A DNA stretch of 9,210 bases from Bacteroidia bacterium (GCA_022402405.1 JAKRSG010000272.1:1-9210), one strand, 5' to 3'; positions 1 through 8,248 are shown, counted from the first letter of the stretch. A program made the numbers and translations. The notes: generated by a model not told the origin, from the sequence alone.

Positions 1-166
1 CTACACCGGGTAATAACAAAGCAGCAGAAGTTCCTTTAATATTATACAGATTACAAACACTATCTAAGGCACCTTGCAATCTGTTTTGTAAGTCGGCAGA
101 AATTTGCCCTTGTAAATTTGAGGCCCACAATATGAGTAGGCAAATACTGGTATAAATAGCTTTCAT
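1..166 (-). CDS. Secreted serine hydrolase, beta-lactamase/DD-peptidase-like (5' part only)
   Basis: Reading the complement from the ATG at 166 gives 55 uninterrupted codons running off the left edge, so only the N-terminus is present. It begins with a signal peptide: MKAIYTS, a hydrophobic stretch CLLILWAS, then NLQGQ with likely cleavage near residue 20. The mature start has an amphipathic helix (LQNRLQGALDSVCNLYNI) followed by KGTSAALLLPG. A helix with 'ALDSV...Y.I.G.S.A...PG' is the usual opening of periplasmic class C beta-lactamase-like hydrolases and D-alanyl-D-alanine carboxypeptidases. The catalytic SxxK would lie outside the window, so activity cannot be judged. The gene is divergent from the sensor kinase gene and shares its 156-bp upstream region, including the direct repeat at 251-282. 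The secreted nature is clear; the family call is an inference from few residues. Confidence 0.6.
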   Translation of the reverse strand, partial: MKAIYTSICLLILWASNLQGQISADLQNRLQGALDSVCNLYNIKGTSAALLLPGV

Positions 167-250
167 ATGATAATTTTTGTACGAAGTAAGGTTCAATTTC
201 TATTGATAACTAATTTATTAGACAAAGTAAGTAAAAATTTAGATGAAATT

Positions 251-282
251 GTTTGGTCGAAAAAAAACCAAGTTTTGTCGAA
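251..282 (+). promoter_or_regulatory. Direct repeat, candidate LytTR operator
   Basis: GTTTGGTCGAA (251-261) and GTTTTGTCGAA (272-282) match at 10 of 11 positions and start exactly 21 bp apart, two helical turns. LytTR-domain regulators typically bind two short direct repeats on one DNA face with about this spacing. The pair lies about 40 bp upstream of the kinase gene of a LytTR two-component operon and about 85 bp upstream of the divergent hydrolase. Autoregulation, and possibly control of the hydrolase, is the natural inference. No convincing TAnnTTTG -7 element was found beside it. Confidence 0.45.
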
Positions 283-322
283 TATTTAAAATAGATTGTA
301 ACCCTATATTCATTTTTGTGGT

Positions 323-1420
323 ATGGTTGAAAGACAAAGCTTATTAAAAAAATTAAGTTCTAGAGTAGCCTTAAATATGTATTTCTGGCTGATGATGTTT
401 TTTATTAAATCGCCCACCATTTCTTATGTTACAGGGTATTCTGTTGGAGTTTATTATGGTTTAATAGTTTATTTTTTGGGTTTACTAGCCATTATGAGTT
501 ATGTTCATAATTTGATTTTACTGCCTAAATTTTTCTTTACCAAGAAGTATGTTTGGTATACCTTATTTACTTTGGCTTGGCTGTTTGTAATGGCTTATTT
601 TTATACTTATAGCATAAAATATTTGCCTGCTTTATTTCCAGGTTTAGAGGTCCTTCGCATGAGTATTGTAATGTCGCCGGTAAGCAATGATTTAAGTTTT
701 TCTGGGGTTGTAAACGATATCCAAACTTACTTTTTTGTGATGTTGATGTGGCTTTTCATATTTGCTTTGCTAGCTATTTTTCATCAATCGAGAGAAAAGC
801 TAAAGCGCATGGAGAAGGCTATTTTGGCTCATAAAGAACAAGAATTAGCTTTTTTAAAGAGTCAGTTAAATCCACATTTTTTATTTAATACACTCAACAA
901 TATTTACGGCTTATCGCTAAAAGGTGATGCACGAACTTCTGATGTTATTATTAAGTTATCGTCTGTTTTGAGGTATTTATTATATGAGAGTGATGCTAAA
1001 ACGGTTCAGTTTTACTCTGAAAAGGAAGTATTATTTTCTTATGTAGATTTGGAGTTATTGCGCTTAGGAGATTCTACCAGTAATTCTTTTAGCGTATATG
1101 CCGATAAAAACTATGAAATTCCACCTTTACTTTGGTTGCCTATTTTAGAGAATGTATTTAAGCATACCCGCCATTTGAGCGACAAGAAAATTGATTTTAG
1201 GTGGATTATAGAATCAAATAAAATGTCGATTTTTTCGTCGAATGCATACTCAGATAACGGTATTGCTGATAGGAGTGAAAATGGGAATGGCATTGGCTTA
1301 GGTAATTTAAGAAAGAGACTCGATTTGTTGTTTCCAAATGCCTATCAATTGAGAGAAGATAAACAAGACCAAACCTACACGATTGAAATGGAGATAAATT
1401 TGCTTGGAGATGGTAATTAA
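323..1420 (+). CDS. LytS/YehU-type membrane sensor histidine kinase
   Basis: A 365-residue sensor kinase that should phosphorylate the LytTR regulator encoded directly downstream. The N-terminal half is a membrane sensor with four probable helices at about residues 17-37, 44-66, 76-98 and 136-154. A loop of about 37 residues lies between the third and fourth helices. A short coiled linker (155-178) leads into the His_kinase core 'LKSQLNPHFLFNTLNN', with phospho-acceptor His185. The conserved 'YVDLELLRLGD' stretch follows at 240-250. The ATP-binding part has an N-box 'LENVFKH' (Asn277) and a G-box 'GNGIGLGN' (321-328), so it looks catalytically intact. The sensor part matches no named input domain I recognise, and the signal is unknown. 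The 3' end overlaps the regulator gene, indicating translational coupling. The ATG at 323 has no clear Shine-Dalgarno, which is usual for Bacteroidota. Confidence 0.93.
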   Translation: MVERQSLLKKLSSRVALNMYFWLMMFFIKSPTISYVTGYSVGVYYGLIVYFLGLLAIMSYVHNLILLPKFFFTKKYVWYTLFTLAWLFVMAYFYTYSIKYLPALFPGLEVLRMSIVMSPVSNDLSFSGVVNDIQTYFFVMLMWLFIFALLAIFHQSREKLKRMEKAILAHKEQELAFLKSQLNPHFLFNTLNNIYGLSLKGDARTSDVIIKLSSVLRYLLYESDAKTVQFYSEKEVLFSYVDLELLRLGDSTSNSFSVYADKNYEIPPLLWLPILENVFKHTRHLSDKKIDFRWIIESNKMSIFSSNAYSDNGIADRSENGNGIGLGNLRKRLDLLFPNAYQLREDKQDQTYTIEMEINLLGDGN

Positions 1421-2129
1421 AGTTTGCTTAGTAGATGATGAGCCTTTGGCTAGAGAAATTATTGAGAGTTATATTCAAAAAATGCCGCAGCTAGAGTTGG
1501 TTCAGACCTGCGAAAATGCGGTACAAGCCATAAAGGTATTAGATGAAAATAGGGTAGATCTGTTGTTTTTAGACATTAATTTGCCCGATATAAACGGAAT
1601 GAGTTTAGTTAAGCAGTTAAGAGTGGCGCCTGCTATTATTTTTACTACGGCTTACCCGCAATATGCTTTGGAGAGTTATGATATGCAGGCAGTAGATTAT
1701 TTGTTAAAACCATTTTCGGCCGAGAGGTTTGAAATGGCCGTACAAAAGTATGTTCGCTTAAGAGCTTCTGAGCAAGTTTTGGTTCAGCCAGAAGAGGCAG
1801 AACGACCATTATTTTTGCGTTCTGAGGGCAAGTGGGTAAAAGTGAATTTAGCCGATATCATTTGGGTAGAAGCTCTGAAAGATTATGTGAAAATTTGTTT
1901 GAAAAATAATCAGCGATTAACCATGCATGGAACCATGAAAAATATGGAGCAAAAACTGAGTGAACAAGCTCAATTTTGTAGGGTGCATAAAAGTTATATT
2001 ATTAACCTCAAGCATATAGAGCAGGTAGAATCTAATCTACTTAGGATGGAAGGAAAAGAGTTTCCGATTGGGGCTACTTACAAAGACGATTTGTTAAAGA
2101 AAATAGCTGAATTTAGTATTCAGAAATGA
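1410..2129 (+). CDS. LytTR-family response regulator
   Basis: Receiver plus DNA-binding regulator of 239 residues, partner of the overlapping kinase. The receiver domain spans about residues 2-118: acidic pair Asp9/Asp10, phospho-acceptor Asp55 in 'LFLDINLP', Thr79/Thr80, and Lys100 in 'YLLKPF'. All key residues are present. The LytTR domain covers about 134-236, with 'IIWVEALKDYVKI', 'HKSYIINL' and 'FPIGATYKDDLL', the beta-strand pattern of AgrA/LytR-type binding domains. The start is chosen at ATG 1410 because it gives 'MVIKVCLVDDEP', the usual opening of this family. A TTG at 1404 in the same frame would add only two residues. With the ATG start the gene overlaps the kinase by 11 bp. A plausible binding site is the 21-bp-spaced direct repeat upstream of the kinase. 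Targets beyond that are unknown; the divergent hydrolase and the downstream TraB-like gene are candidates by position only. Confidence 0.95.
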   Translation: MVIKVCLVDDEPLAREIIESYIQKMPQLELVQTCENAVQAIKVLDENRVDLLFLDINLPDINGMSLVKQLRVAPAIIFTTAYPQYALESYDMQAVDYLLKPFSAERFEMAVQKYVRLRASEQVLVQPEEAERPLFLRSEGKWVKVNLADIIWVEALKDYVKICLKNNQRLTMHGTMKNMEQKLSEQAQFCRVHKSYIINLKHIEQVESNLLRMEGKEFPIGATYKDDLLKKIAEFSIQK

Positions 2130-2179
2130 GAAGTGAATGCTAATAATTTCTTAATTTTTTCTGGTTTCTTTAAGTTTTG

Positions 2180-2209
2180 TTTGAAATGAGCGAGAAATAA
2201 TTTTATTTG
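2180..2209 (+). promoter_or_regulatory. Bacteroidota-type promoter for the TraB-like gene
   Basis: TTTG at 2180-2183 and TTTATTTG at 2202-2209 are separated by 18 bp. The Bacteroidota primary sigma-factor consensus is TTTG about 19-21 bp before TAnnTTTG; the -7 element here has one mismatch (T for A at its second position). Transcription would begin near 2215, leaving a short leader to the ATG at 2231. The in-frame TTG at 2207 lies inside the -7 element, so it cannot be a start codon if this promoter is real. Confidence 0.4.
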
Positions 2210-2230
2210 CTGATACCGAAACTACCTAAA

Positions 2231-5200
2231 ATGACTACATTTAATTTGGCCTCTCTCAGGAAGCATAGCTTCCTTCTATTTTTCATTACTTTAATTAGTT
2301 CACAGGTTAATGCGCAAAAGGGACTCTTATGGGAGGTTTCTAAGGAAGGTTCTTCTAAGAAAACTTATTTGTATGGCACTATGCATGTGAGCGGAAAAAT
2401 TGCCTATCATTTAGGGGAAGAGTTTTTTAAGGCCGTTAATCAGGCAGATGCCATAGCTTTAGAATCGAACCCAATAATTTGGCTAGATGATATTTTTGCT
2501 TCGGAAGGAGCAGATGAATATTTAGGAAAATTTCAGGTATTAAATCAGATTTATCAGGGTTTCTATGAAGAATCTTTTAAGTTCGAGAATCTAGATAATA
2601 AAGATTGGGGTAATCAGCTTTCTTCTAATCATTATCTTACCAATTGGATGCTTTACCGCGAAAATAGTGCGATGAAAGATTTTGAAGAGGAGACATTTTT
2701 GGATTTGTTTATTTATCAAATCGGACGAAAAAACAATAAGCCGGTTTATAGTTTGGAGGATTTTAATCAGTCGACTTTATTCTCTAACCTTGCGCGTATT
2801 CCGGATGTAGATACCAAAGAACGTGCCTCTTGGTTTACCGAAATGACCAAAGAAAAGAGCGTGTACGATTTAATACGAGATGCCTACCGTAATCAGGATT
2901 TAGATTTATTAGATTCTTTAAATAGAGAGAGTTCTAGCGAGAATAACCTCAAGTATTTATTGTATGAACGCAATTATATTATGGCTCATAGGATAGATTC
3001 GTTTATGAAAATGAATGTTGGATTGTTTGTAGGAATTGGCGCCGCGCATTTACCACATACAGAAGGGGTGATAAATTTGCTTCGTAAAAAAGGATATACG
3101 TTAAAACCAATATTGCCTACTATTAACGATAAATCGAAGGCCGAAAAAGAACGATTGAGTTTGATGAAAAGTCAGATTCCACTTGCTACCACATTTGAAA
3201 GTGAGTTGTTTTCATTACGAGTGCCCAACAAAATATATGAGGCTCCATCTGCTTCTTTCCAACGAGAGTTTTTTGCACCTGAGCTAACTAACGGTACATT
3301 TTATTCGGTTAATGAACTTAGCACCTATCATTATTTTAAGGGAGATATTCAGGATAATTATTTGTTAAAAATGGATAGCCTGCTTTTCGAAAATATTCCA
3401 GGTAAAATTATAAGCAAAACAGATATTGTAAAAAATGGGTACAAGGGTTTAGATATAGTAAACAAGACTAAGTCGGGCGATTTTCAACGCTACCAAATTC
3501 TGATTACACCACTTAAAGTGTTTATCTTTAAAATGGGTGGCAAAGACGAATATGTTAAGAATAACTCGGCTTCCTTTTTTAACTCTATTAGCCTTAAAAT
3601 GCCTCAAGAGAATTGGGTAACTAAACAACCAATAAAATCAGATTTTAAAGTGGATGTTCCGGCTTATCATGATATAAAGTTTAATACTCAGATTAGTTCT
3701 TTATACGGACATACAGAACTAGAAGCTTACGATGATAAAACAAAAGAATATTACTACGTAAAACGAGCTTCACTCCACGATTTTGGCTACATAGAAGAAG
3801 ATGCATTTGAGTTGAACCGAATCTTAAATAAGTTTGTTGAGCAGTTTAAGCCCGATAGTGCCTTAACAGTAGAGACTGTAAAAACAAGCAAATACCCATC
3901 AGCAAGGGCCTCGGTTCAGCTTAAAAACAAAAGCTTTTTACAGGTACAAGTGTACATTAAAGGAGCGTATTATTATGTGTTAGCAGCTGTATCTAAGAAA
4001 CAAGGATTCGACAATAGATTTTTCACCTCGTTTCAATTACAAGAGTTTACGTATACATTTCCTTATTCGGTAAAGATTGATTCTACCTTACAGTTTCAGG
4101 TACATTCGAATTATTTGAAACCAACATACATGAATCAGTTGTATGAAAAGGCAAGTGAGCAACGCAGAAATAAGAAGGAAAAGGAGGATAAATCGTATTT
4201 AACAAAGAGCTTTAATGAGATTTATTATTCAGAGAATTTTGAGCAGGTAAGGGTAGATTTTGTTAAGTTTCATACCTATACGTATTATGCCAATACAGAT
4301 AGTTTATGGAACAGGCAAATTAGATTTTTTATGGATAGAAAAAGTTTATTTGTTCATGCCAGAAAGCAATATTCTAAAGGAGATACGAACATTTTAGAAC
4401 TTACTTTAATGGATACCAATAGCTGTAGAACCATCTTTAAAAAGTATATTCAGGTAGATGATAAGATGTATACCTTAACAGCTAATTTAGATACTATAAG
4501 TCCTAAAAGTAAGTTTATAAGCGAGTTTTTTTCTAGCTTTACTCCCATACAGATTGCCCCTAAACAGCCTTCTTTATTTGTAGATAAGGCTCAGGTGTTT
4601 TTTGATGTATTGGCCAAAGGAGATAGTATTTCAAAAGACATTGCATACAAGTCTATTTTAACGCATTTGCGCTTTGAGGATAAGCATGCTAGTCAGTTAA
4701 TGCAGGTTATTAAACACCATCCATTTCCTAAAGAACATATAAATGCCAAAGCCCAATTGATAAAGGATTTGGGTGCAATAAAAGATAGCAGAATAGTTCC
4801 ATTTGTGAGCAGTATCTACAAAGAAATGGAAGACACTGCTTTGTACCAAGTATCTGTGTTGCGAGCATTAGCCAGTCAGAAATCTAAAGAAGCTTGTTTA
4901 GCATTTATACAATTATTGGAGCATGATATTCCTATTGGGGCAAGTAAAGACGATTTACGCAACGTATTTAATTCTTACAATGATTCGTTAGAGCTCACTA
5001 AATATTTATATCCAAAACTTTTAAACTATACCTTTATTAACGATTATAAACTTCCGATTTATCAGTTATTAAGTAAAGCATTAGATAGCATGGCTCTGCC
5101 TCCAAAGTATATTAAGGGCAGTTATTCTCAGATATTGCGCGAAGCCAAAATGGTGCTTAAATCGCAGATTGGTTACGAGCAAGCAGAAGGGGCAAAAACC

Positions 5201-5857
5201 AATAATAACAATTATTATTATACCAGTTATTTAAATAAAGGCAATACAGAATTGGTGATGTATAGTAAAATGTTGATGCCATTTTACAAGGACAAAAACG
5301 TAAAGGCTTATTTTGCTAAGTTTGCTTTGGTAAAAGATTATACCATTAGAACCGAGGTAGCTGTAGAGTTTGTAAAAAATAAGATTAAGGTAGACGAGTT
5401 AGAATGGAAGAGCTTAATTGCTGATCCAATTAATTACGCGTTAGTATATCGCAGATTAGAGCAAGTACAGGCATTAAACTTGTTTCCAAAAGAGTTGATT
5501 AGTCAGGAAATGATGGCTAAATCTTTATTGTACAAAGATAATTTCAACTTTAAAACCGATAGTGTATTACTAGTTAAAAAGCAGCCTGTAACACTAAATG
5601 GCGTAGAAGGATATTACTATTTCTTTAAATCCAAAAAAGAGAAAGACGATAAATGGTCCTTAGACTACATAGGCTTACAACCGCAGCAAGAGAATCAACT
5701 GAATGTGGTGGTCGACAGTAAAAAAACAGGCATAGGCATAAACCGCGGAAAGAACATGGAAGAATTAATAACAGACCATGTAAAGTCTATAGAAATATTA
5801 AACAGACGCCGAGCCTTTGAGAAAACTAGCTCGTATTCGTATAATTATTTTGATTAG
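2231..5857 (+). CDS. Exported TraB/GumN-domain protein with large C-terminal extension
   Basis: A 1208-residue protein from ATG 2231. It starts with a signal peptide (basic LRKH, hydrophobic FLLFFITLI, likely cut after SSQVNA). I reject the in-frame TTG at 2207, which would extend the signal peptide and overlaps the promoter. Residues 33-290 are a TraB/GumN domain: first GxxH motif 'YLYGTMHV' (Gly49-His52), 'ALE' with Glu78, 'ERNYIMA' around 246-252, and second GxxH 'GIGAAHLPH' (Gly270-His273) followed by 'GVINLLRKKGY'. The family is related to Tiki-type metalloproteases, and the paired GxxH residues are presumed metal ligands. Three similar alpha/beta modules follow at about 332-455, 472-604 and 610-774, each closing with FF-x-S (FFNSI, FFTSF, FFSSF). 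Residues about 785-1120 are helical and HEAT-like, with a closing beta-rich piece. Family members are usually near 300 residues. The role is unknown, probably periplasmic or surface-facing. Confidence 0.85.
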   Translation: MTTFNLASLRKHSFLLFFITLISSQVNAQKGLLWEVSKEGSSKKTYLYGTMHVSGKIAYHLGEEFFKAVNQADAIALESNPIIWLDDIFASEGADEYLGKFQVLNQIYQGFYEESFKFENLDNKDWGNQLSSNHYLTNWMLYRENSAMKDFEEETFLDLFIYQIGRKNNKPVYSLEDFNQSTLFSNLARIPDVDTKERASWFTEMTKEKSVYDLIRDAYRNQDLDLLDSLNRESSSENNLKYLLYERNYIMAHRIDSFMKMNVGLFVGIGAAHLPHTEGVINLLRKKGYTLKPILPTINDKSKAEKERLSLMKSQIPLATTFESELFSLRVPNKIYEAPSASFQREFFAPELTNGTFYSVNELSTYHYFKGDIQDNYLLKMDSLLFENIPGKIISKTDIVKNGYKGLDIVNKTKSGDFQRYQILITPLKVFIFKMGGKDEYVKNNSASFFNSISLKMPQENWVTKQPIKSDFKVDVPAYHDIKFNTQISSLYGHTELEAYDDKTKEYYYVKRASLHDFGYIEEDAFELNRILNKFVEQFKPDSALTVETVKTSKYPSARASVQLKNKSFLQVQVYIKGAYYYVLAAVSKKQGFDNRFFTSFQLQEFTYTFPYSVKIDSTLQFQVHSNYLKPTYMNQLYEKASEQRRNKKEKEDKSYLTKSFNEIYYSENFEQVRVDFVKFHTYTYYANTDSLWNRQIRFFMDRKSLFVHARKQYSKGDTNILELTLMDTNSCRTIFKKYIQVDDKMYTLTANLDTISPKSKFISEFFSSFTPIQIAPKQPSLFVDKAQVFFDVLAKGDSISKDIAYKSILTHLRFEDKHASQLMQVIKHHPFPKEHINAKAQLIKDLGAIKDSRIVPFVSSIYKEMEDTALYQVSVLRALASQKSKEACLAFIQLLEHDIPIGASKDDLRNVFNSYNDSLELTKYLYPKLLNYTFINDYKLPIYQLLSKALDSMALPPKYIKGSYSQILREAKMVLKSQIGYEQAEGAKTNNNNYYYTSYLNKGNTELVMYSKMLMPFYKDKNVKAYFAKFALVKDYTIRTEVAVEFVKNKIKVDELEWKSLIADPINYALVYRRLEQVQALNLFPKELISQEMMAKSLLYKDNFNFKTDSVLLVKKQPVTLNGVEGYYYFFKSKKEKDDKWSLDYIGLQPQQENQLNVVVDSKKTGIGINRGKNMEELITDHVKSIEILNRRRAFEKTSSYSYNYFD

Positions 5858-5960
5858 GTTATTAAGTTTGATGATGTTCATGATTGTTTATTTTATTTTG
5901 AATTTTTAACAGTTAATAGTACGTTTAATAGTTTATATATTATTAATTAATCGATAAGTA

Positions 5961-6338
5961 TTAGTTGTTTAACAAAGCAAATAATAAATTTCTTGTAATG
6001 GCTCCTTCAATAATGGCTACTAATTTCCCTTTATAATTTCCATTTGCATAATAAACCTTTTTACCTTCTTTTATAAAAGCCAATTTTCCTTTATAATTAC
6101 CATCTGCAAAATATGCTTTTTCACCATCTAAGATAAAATATAAATTGCCTTTATAGTTGCCGTTAGCATGAAAAATTTTGTTTGCATCAAATATAGCAGC
6201 TAACCTCCCTTTATAGTTTCCATCTGCATAAAATAATTTATCATTTTCATTGATATAGGCTAGCTTTCCTACATAGTTTCCATTGGCATAGTATATTTTA
6301 GTTTCTTTAATTGATAATTTATGTTCATTTGTATTCAT
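5961..6338 (-). CDS. Small protein of five 20-residue NGNYKG repeats
   Basis: A 125-residue protein, not assignable to a named function. After a 13-residue head it consists of five consecutive 20-residue units (14-33, 34-53, 54-73, 74-93, 94-113) in perfect register. Each has the pattern (K/A/V/L/I)-aromatic-x-A-(N/D)-G-N-Y-(K/V)-G-(K/R/N)-L, then A/Y/F-I and an acidic or glycine turn. The (N/D)G core falls at 19-20, 39-40, 59-60, 79-80 and 99-100. This predicts alternating short beta strands and turns, probably a closed repeat fold. It resembles small repeat proteins described as a 'beta flower' and, less closely, MORN repeats; I hold that only loosely. There is no signal peptide. A hydrophobic tail (LLFALLNN) ends the chain. 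The gene lies 138 bp downstream of the 108-codon gene on the same strand, so it may have its own promoter, though none was recognised. Confidence 0.75.
   Translation of the reverse strand: MNTNEHKLSIKETKIYYANGNYVGKLAYINENDKLFYADGNYKGRLAAIFDANKIFHANGNYKGNLYFILDGEKAYFADGNYKGKLAFIKEGKKVYYANGNYKGKLVAIIEGAITRNLLFALLNN
6000..6299 (-). repeat. Five tandem 60-bp coding repeats
   Basis: The repeat units of the 125-residue protein are visible in the DNA as five diverged 60-bp units with no insertions or deletions between them. A plus-strand landmark such as 'cctttataatttcca' recurs every 60 bases: near 6024, 6084, 6144, 6204 and 6264, with substitutions. Divergence between units suggests an old array held in register by selection on the protein. 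Confidence 0.85.
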
Positions 6339-6476
6339 AACTAATGTATTCTAATCGAATATAGATGAAGAAACTGCAACCAGCATTCAGTTTAGAAAAT
6401 GAAAGTACATGATTATACAACTTACAGTATCTCATAATCAGAATTCTTCATCCAGGAAAAATATTGTTGAAAATAT

Positions 6477-6803
6477 CTACCTAACCGAATTTATTCGCCT
6501 AATTAATTCAGAAATGCACAAAGTACCAGAAACATATGTCTCTATAGTTCCTATATTCTGGTCTATTAGTAATTTCACTTTATCTAAATCGGTTTCGTTT
6601 AATAATTTAATCTTTCCATATAGTATATTATCTGAATAGCTTATTAAAAGCATTTCACTTTCAAAGCAAATGTTTTTGTGTTTTCTCGAAACGCCTATCC
6701 AATCTGAATCTAAAAATAACCATACATAGATACCAATAATTCCATGAGTGCTCTCAGTCAATACGGTTGCATATTCTATGTTAGTATCGGTTAATGGAAT
6801 CAT
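6477..6803 (-). CDS. Hypothetical protein, 108 residues
   Basis: I do not recognise this protein. It opens with 'MIPLTDTNIEYATVL', then an aromatic/hydrophobic stretch 'GIIGIYVWLFLDSDWIG' (about 21-37). This is too short and too interrupted by Asp and Gly to be a clear membrane helix and reads more like paired beta strands. The second half alternates strands with a charged helix ('NETDLDKVKLLIDQN'), ending in 'SELIRRINSVR'. There is no signal peptide and no cysteine or histidine cluster. The ATG at 6803 lies only 17 bp after the stop of the 466-codon gene, so the two are almost certainly co-transcribed and probably act together. The plus-strand open frames over this region are shadows. Size and position would suit an accessory or immunity-type partner, but nothing in the sequence proves that. 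Confidence 0.7.
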   Translation of the reverse strand: MIPLTDTNIEYATVLTESTHGIIGIYVWLFLDSDWIGVSRKHKNICFESEMLLISYSDNILYGKIKLLNETDLDKVKLLIDQNIGTIETYVSGTLCISELIRRINSVR

Positions 6804-6820
6804 GGTAGATTTAATAATAA

Positions 6821-8221
6821 CTAAAAAGGCAAATCGTCTTCTTTGGTATCATTATTTTGGCTTGTATTTTCTCGTTCAACTAATTCCTGCTTATTGTATT
6901 TTTTATTCAATTCTTGTTGATCATCTCTAATCGGTTCAGTAGCAAAAGTTTTCTCCAAATTGTTGAATATCTCACATTCATCATTTGTTGTATAATCTAA
7001 TACTACAGATACATCCGAATAAGATATACTCTTACTTGTATCGTCATAAGCTATTCTTTGCCATGTAACTAAATCCATTTCCTGAACATACAATACAGAC
7101 TTGTTTATTGCGTAAAAATTATAGTATCCATTAGTATCAACTAAAGTTCCTTCGTCTGTGTATATATGATATTGTTGACGAGTGAATGGTGCGAGAGCGT
7201 GTAATAAGTAATCATTATTTATTGAAAAATAAGAAGAGTAAATCATCGGTAAAACAGGTTTATCATTATTATCAACAAAATTTACAAACTTATATGGTAC
7301 TATATAAAGTTCACCTAATTTACTTTCAAGCTCGTTTATAGGAGTATCAAATATTGGTAAACCTATCAACTCTTCGCTCCCCAAAAAATGGAAAGCGGCA
7401 TAATTTACATAGGCTCTCAAATAGGGGGTTGCATCAAACTGTGATATTCTGTATTTTACAGGAGCATTCACAAATGCTACCCCCTCCTCATAAAGTAAAT
7501 TTTCTAATCCAATCTTTCTAAAAAGGGAAATAACTGTATCATTTTTTCTTAATACATGAGGTATAGCATCAATTGCTAATAAATTATGCAAGGCTAGCTG
7601 CACGAAGAGGTCTGCCATGACTTCTTGATACGAAAAAAACAAGCCAGTCTTAAACCAGACATCGAAATCAAAAGTCTTCCTTTCTCTTTCAAATAGTGGT
7701 GATAAATTATATTGTTTAAAAACCTGTTGAGCTAAATCATTCACTTTAGCACCACTTTTATCAAGACATTCAGCAGTATATGCCAATGAACGATAATAAT
7801 TAATTGGCATAGGTGGGTGCAAATTAATTGATGAAACTAGATTAAGATATCGCTCGTAGAAATCAGAAAAATCTATGTTCAATGAAAAAAGGTCCTCTAG
7901 CTGGTTGTTAATAGCTATTTTATCTAAATCTAATGGGGTATCAAATGTATTTATGTATAGTGTAGCTTGCAAATAAAATGGATCATATAATTTATTAGTT
8001 TCAGGAAAAATCCATCCGTTTAAAGTAGTTCCATTTTTAATTAATTGATGATACACAAAAAATATGGTGCCTATGTACTCTTTGTTATATAAACCTTTAT
8101 ACTGTAAAAAGGTAATGAGGTCCATTGGGACGGTTGAGGGGTACCCAGTAAATGTATCCCATTCTTGAAAATAACGCCTATGGTTGTTAGGATGAATAAT
8201 AGTAAAAACAGGATGTGCCAT
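6821..8221 (-). CDS. Unknown 466-residue protein with SSB-like acidic C-terminal tail
   Basis: No family recognised. There is no signal peptide or membrane segment, so it is probably cytoplasmic. Residues 1-100 are rich in aromatic residues ('HPNNHRRYFQEWDTFTGYP', 'FLQYKGLYNKEYIGTIFFVY'). Residues about 140-245 look helical, and 250-410 look beta-rich. Residues about 420-460 form a polar, charged, Gln/Asn-rich stretch that should be disordered ('DDQQELNKKYNKQELVEREN'). The chain then ends in acidic residues followed by Leu-Pro-Phe: 'NDTKEDDLPF'. A disordered linker plus an acidic -(I/L)PF terminus is the arrangement of the partner-binding C-terminus of bacterial SSB. The stop at 6821-6823 (TAG) and the preceding codons were checked base by base. 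The gene starts 27 bp after the 244-codon gene, which ends the same way, and is followed 17 bp later by the 108-codon gene. Recruitment to replication or repair proteins is an inference. Confidence 0.8.
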   Translation of the reverse strand: MAHPVFTIIHPNNHRRYFQEWDTFTGYPSTVPMDLITFLQYKGLYNKEYIGTIFFVYHQLIKNGTTLNGWIFPETNKLYDPFYLQATLYINTFDTPLDLDKIAINNQLEDLFSLNIDFSDFYERYLNLVSSINLHPPMPINYYRSLAYTAECLDKSGAKVNDLAQQVFKQYNLSPLFERERKTFDFDVWFKTGLFFSYQEVMADLFVQLALHNLLAIDAIPHVLRKNDTVISLFRKIGLENLLYEEGVAFVNAPVKYRISQFDATPYLRAYVNYAAFHFLGSEELIGLPIFDTPINELESKLGELYIVPYKFVNFVDNNDKPVLPMIYSSYFSINNDYLLHALAPFTRQQYHIYTDEGTLVDTNGYYNFYAINKSVLYVQEMDLVTWQRIAYDDTSKSISYSDVSVVLDYTTNDECEIFNNLEKTFATEPIRDDQQELNKKYNKQELVERENTSQNNDTKEDDLPF

Positions 8222-8248
8222 TTCTGATATTTTTATTTGCCAGTTATG

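Noticed and set aside
1225..1243. Two GTCGA copies within the kinase gene as a second regulator site
   Set aside because: Only the 5-bp core matches, the spacing is 12 bp, and they lie inside coding sequence.
1111..1293. Minus-strand open frame of 60 codons inside the kinase gene
   Set aside because: Antisense to the ATP-binding domain of a clearly real kinase; no independent support.
2122..2151. AGAAAT / ATTTCT inverted repeat followed by T-rich sequence after the regulator gene
   Set aside because: The stem is only 6 bp of mostly A-T pairs with an 18-base loop and includes the stop codon; too weak to call a terminator.
5858..5960. Convergent intergenic region as a bidirectional terminator
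   Set aside because: Very AT-rich with a short ATTAATTAAT palindrome and a TTAATAGT direct repeat, but no stable hairpin by eye.
6000..6299. 60-bp repeats as a CRISPR array
   Set aside because: Units are contiguous, diverged, in frame and encode a regular protein repeat; there are no spacers.
6409..6639. Plus-strand open frame of 76 codons
   Set aside because: Mostly antisense to the 108-codon operon gene, with a low-complexity product and no neighbour support.
6748..6930. Plus-strand open frame of 60 codons
   Set aside because: Antisense across the junction of two operon genes and includes the reverse of the acidic tail; a shadow.
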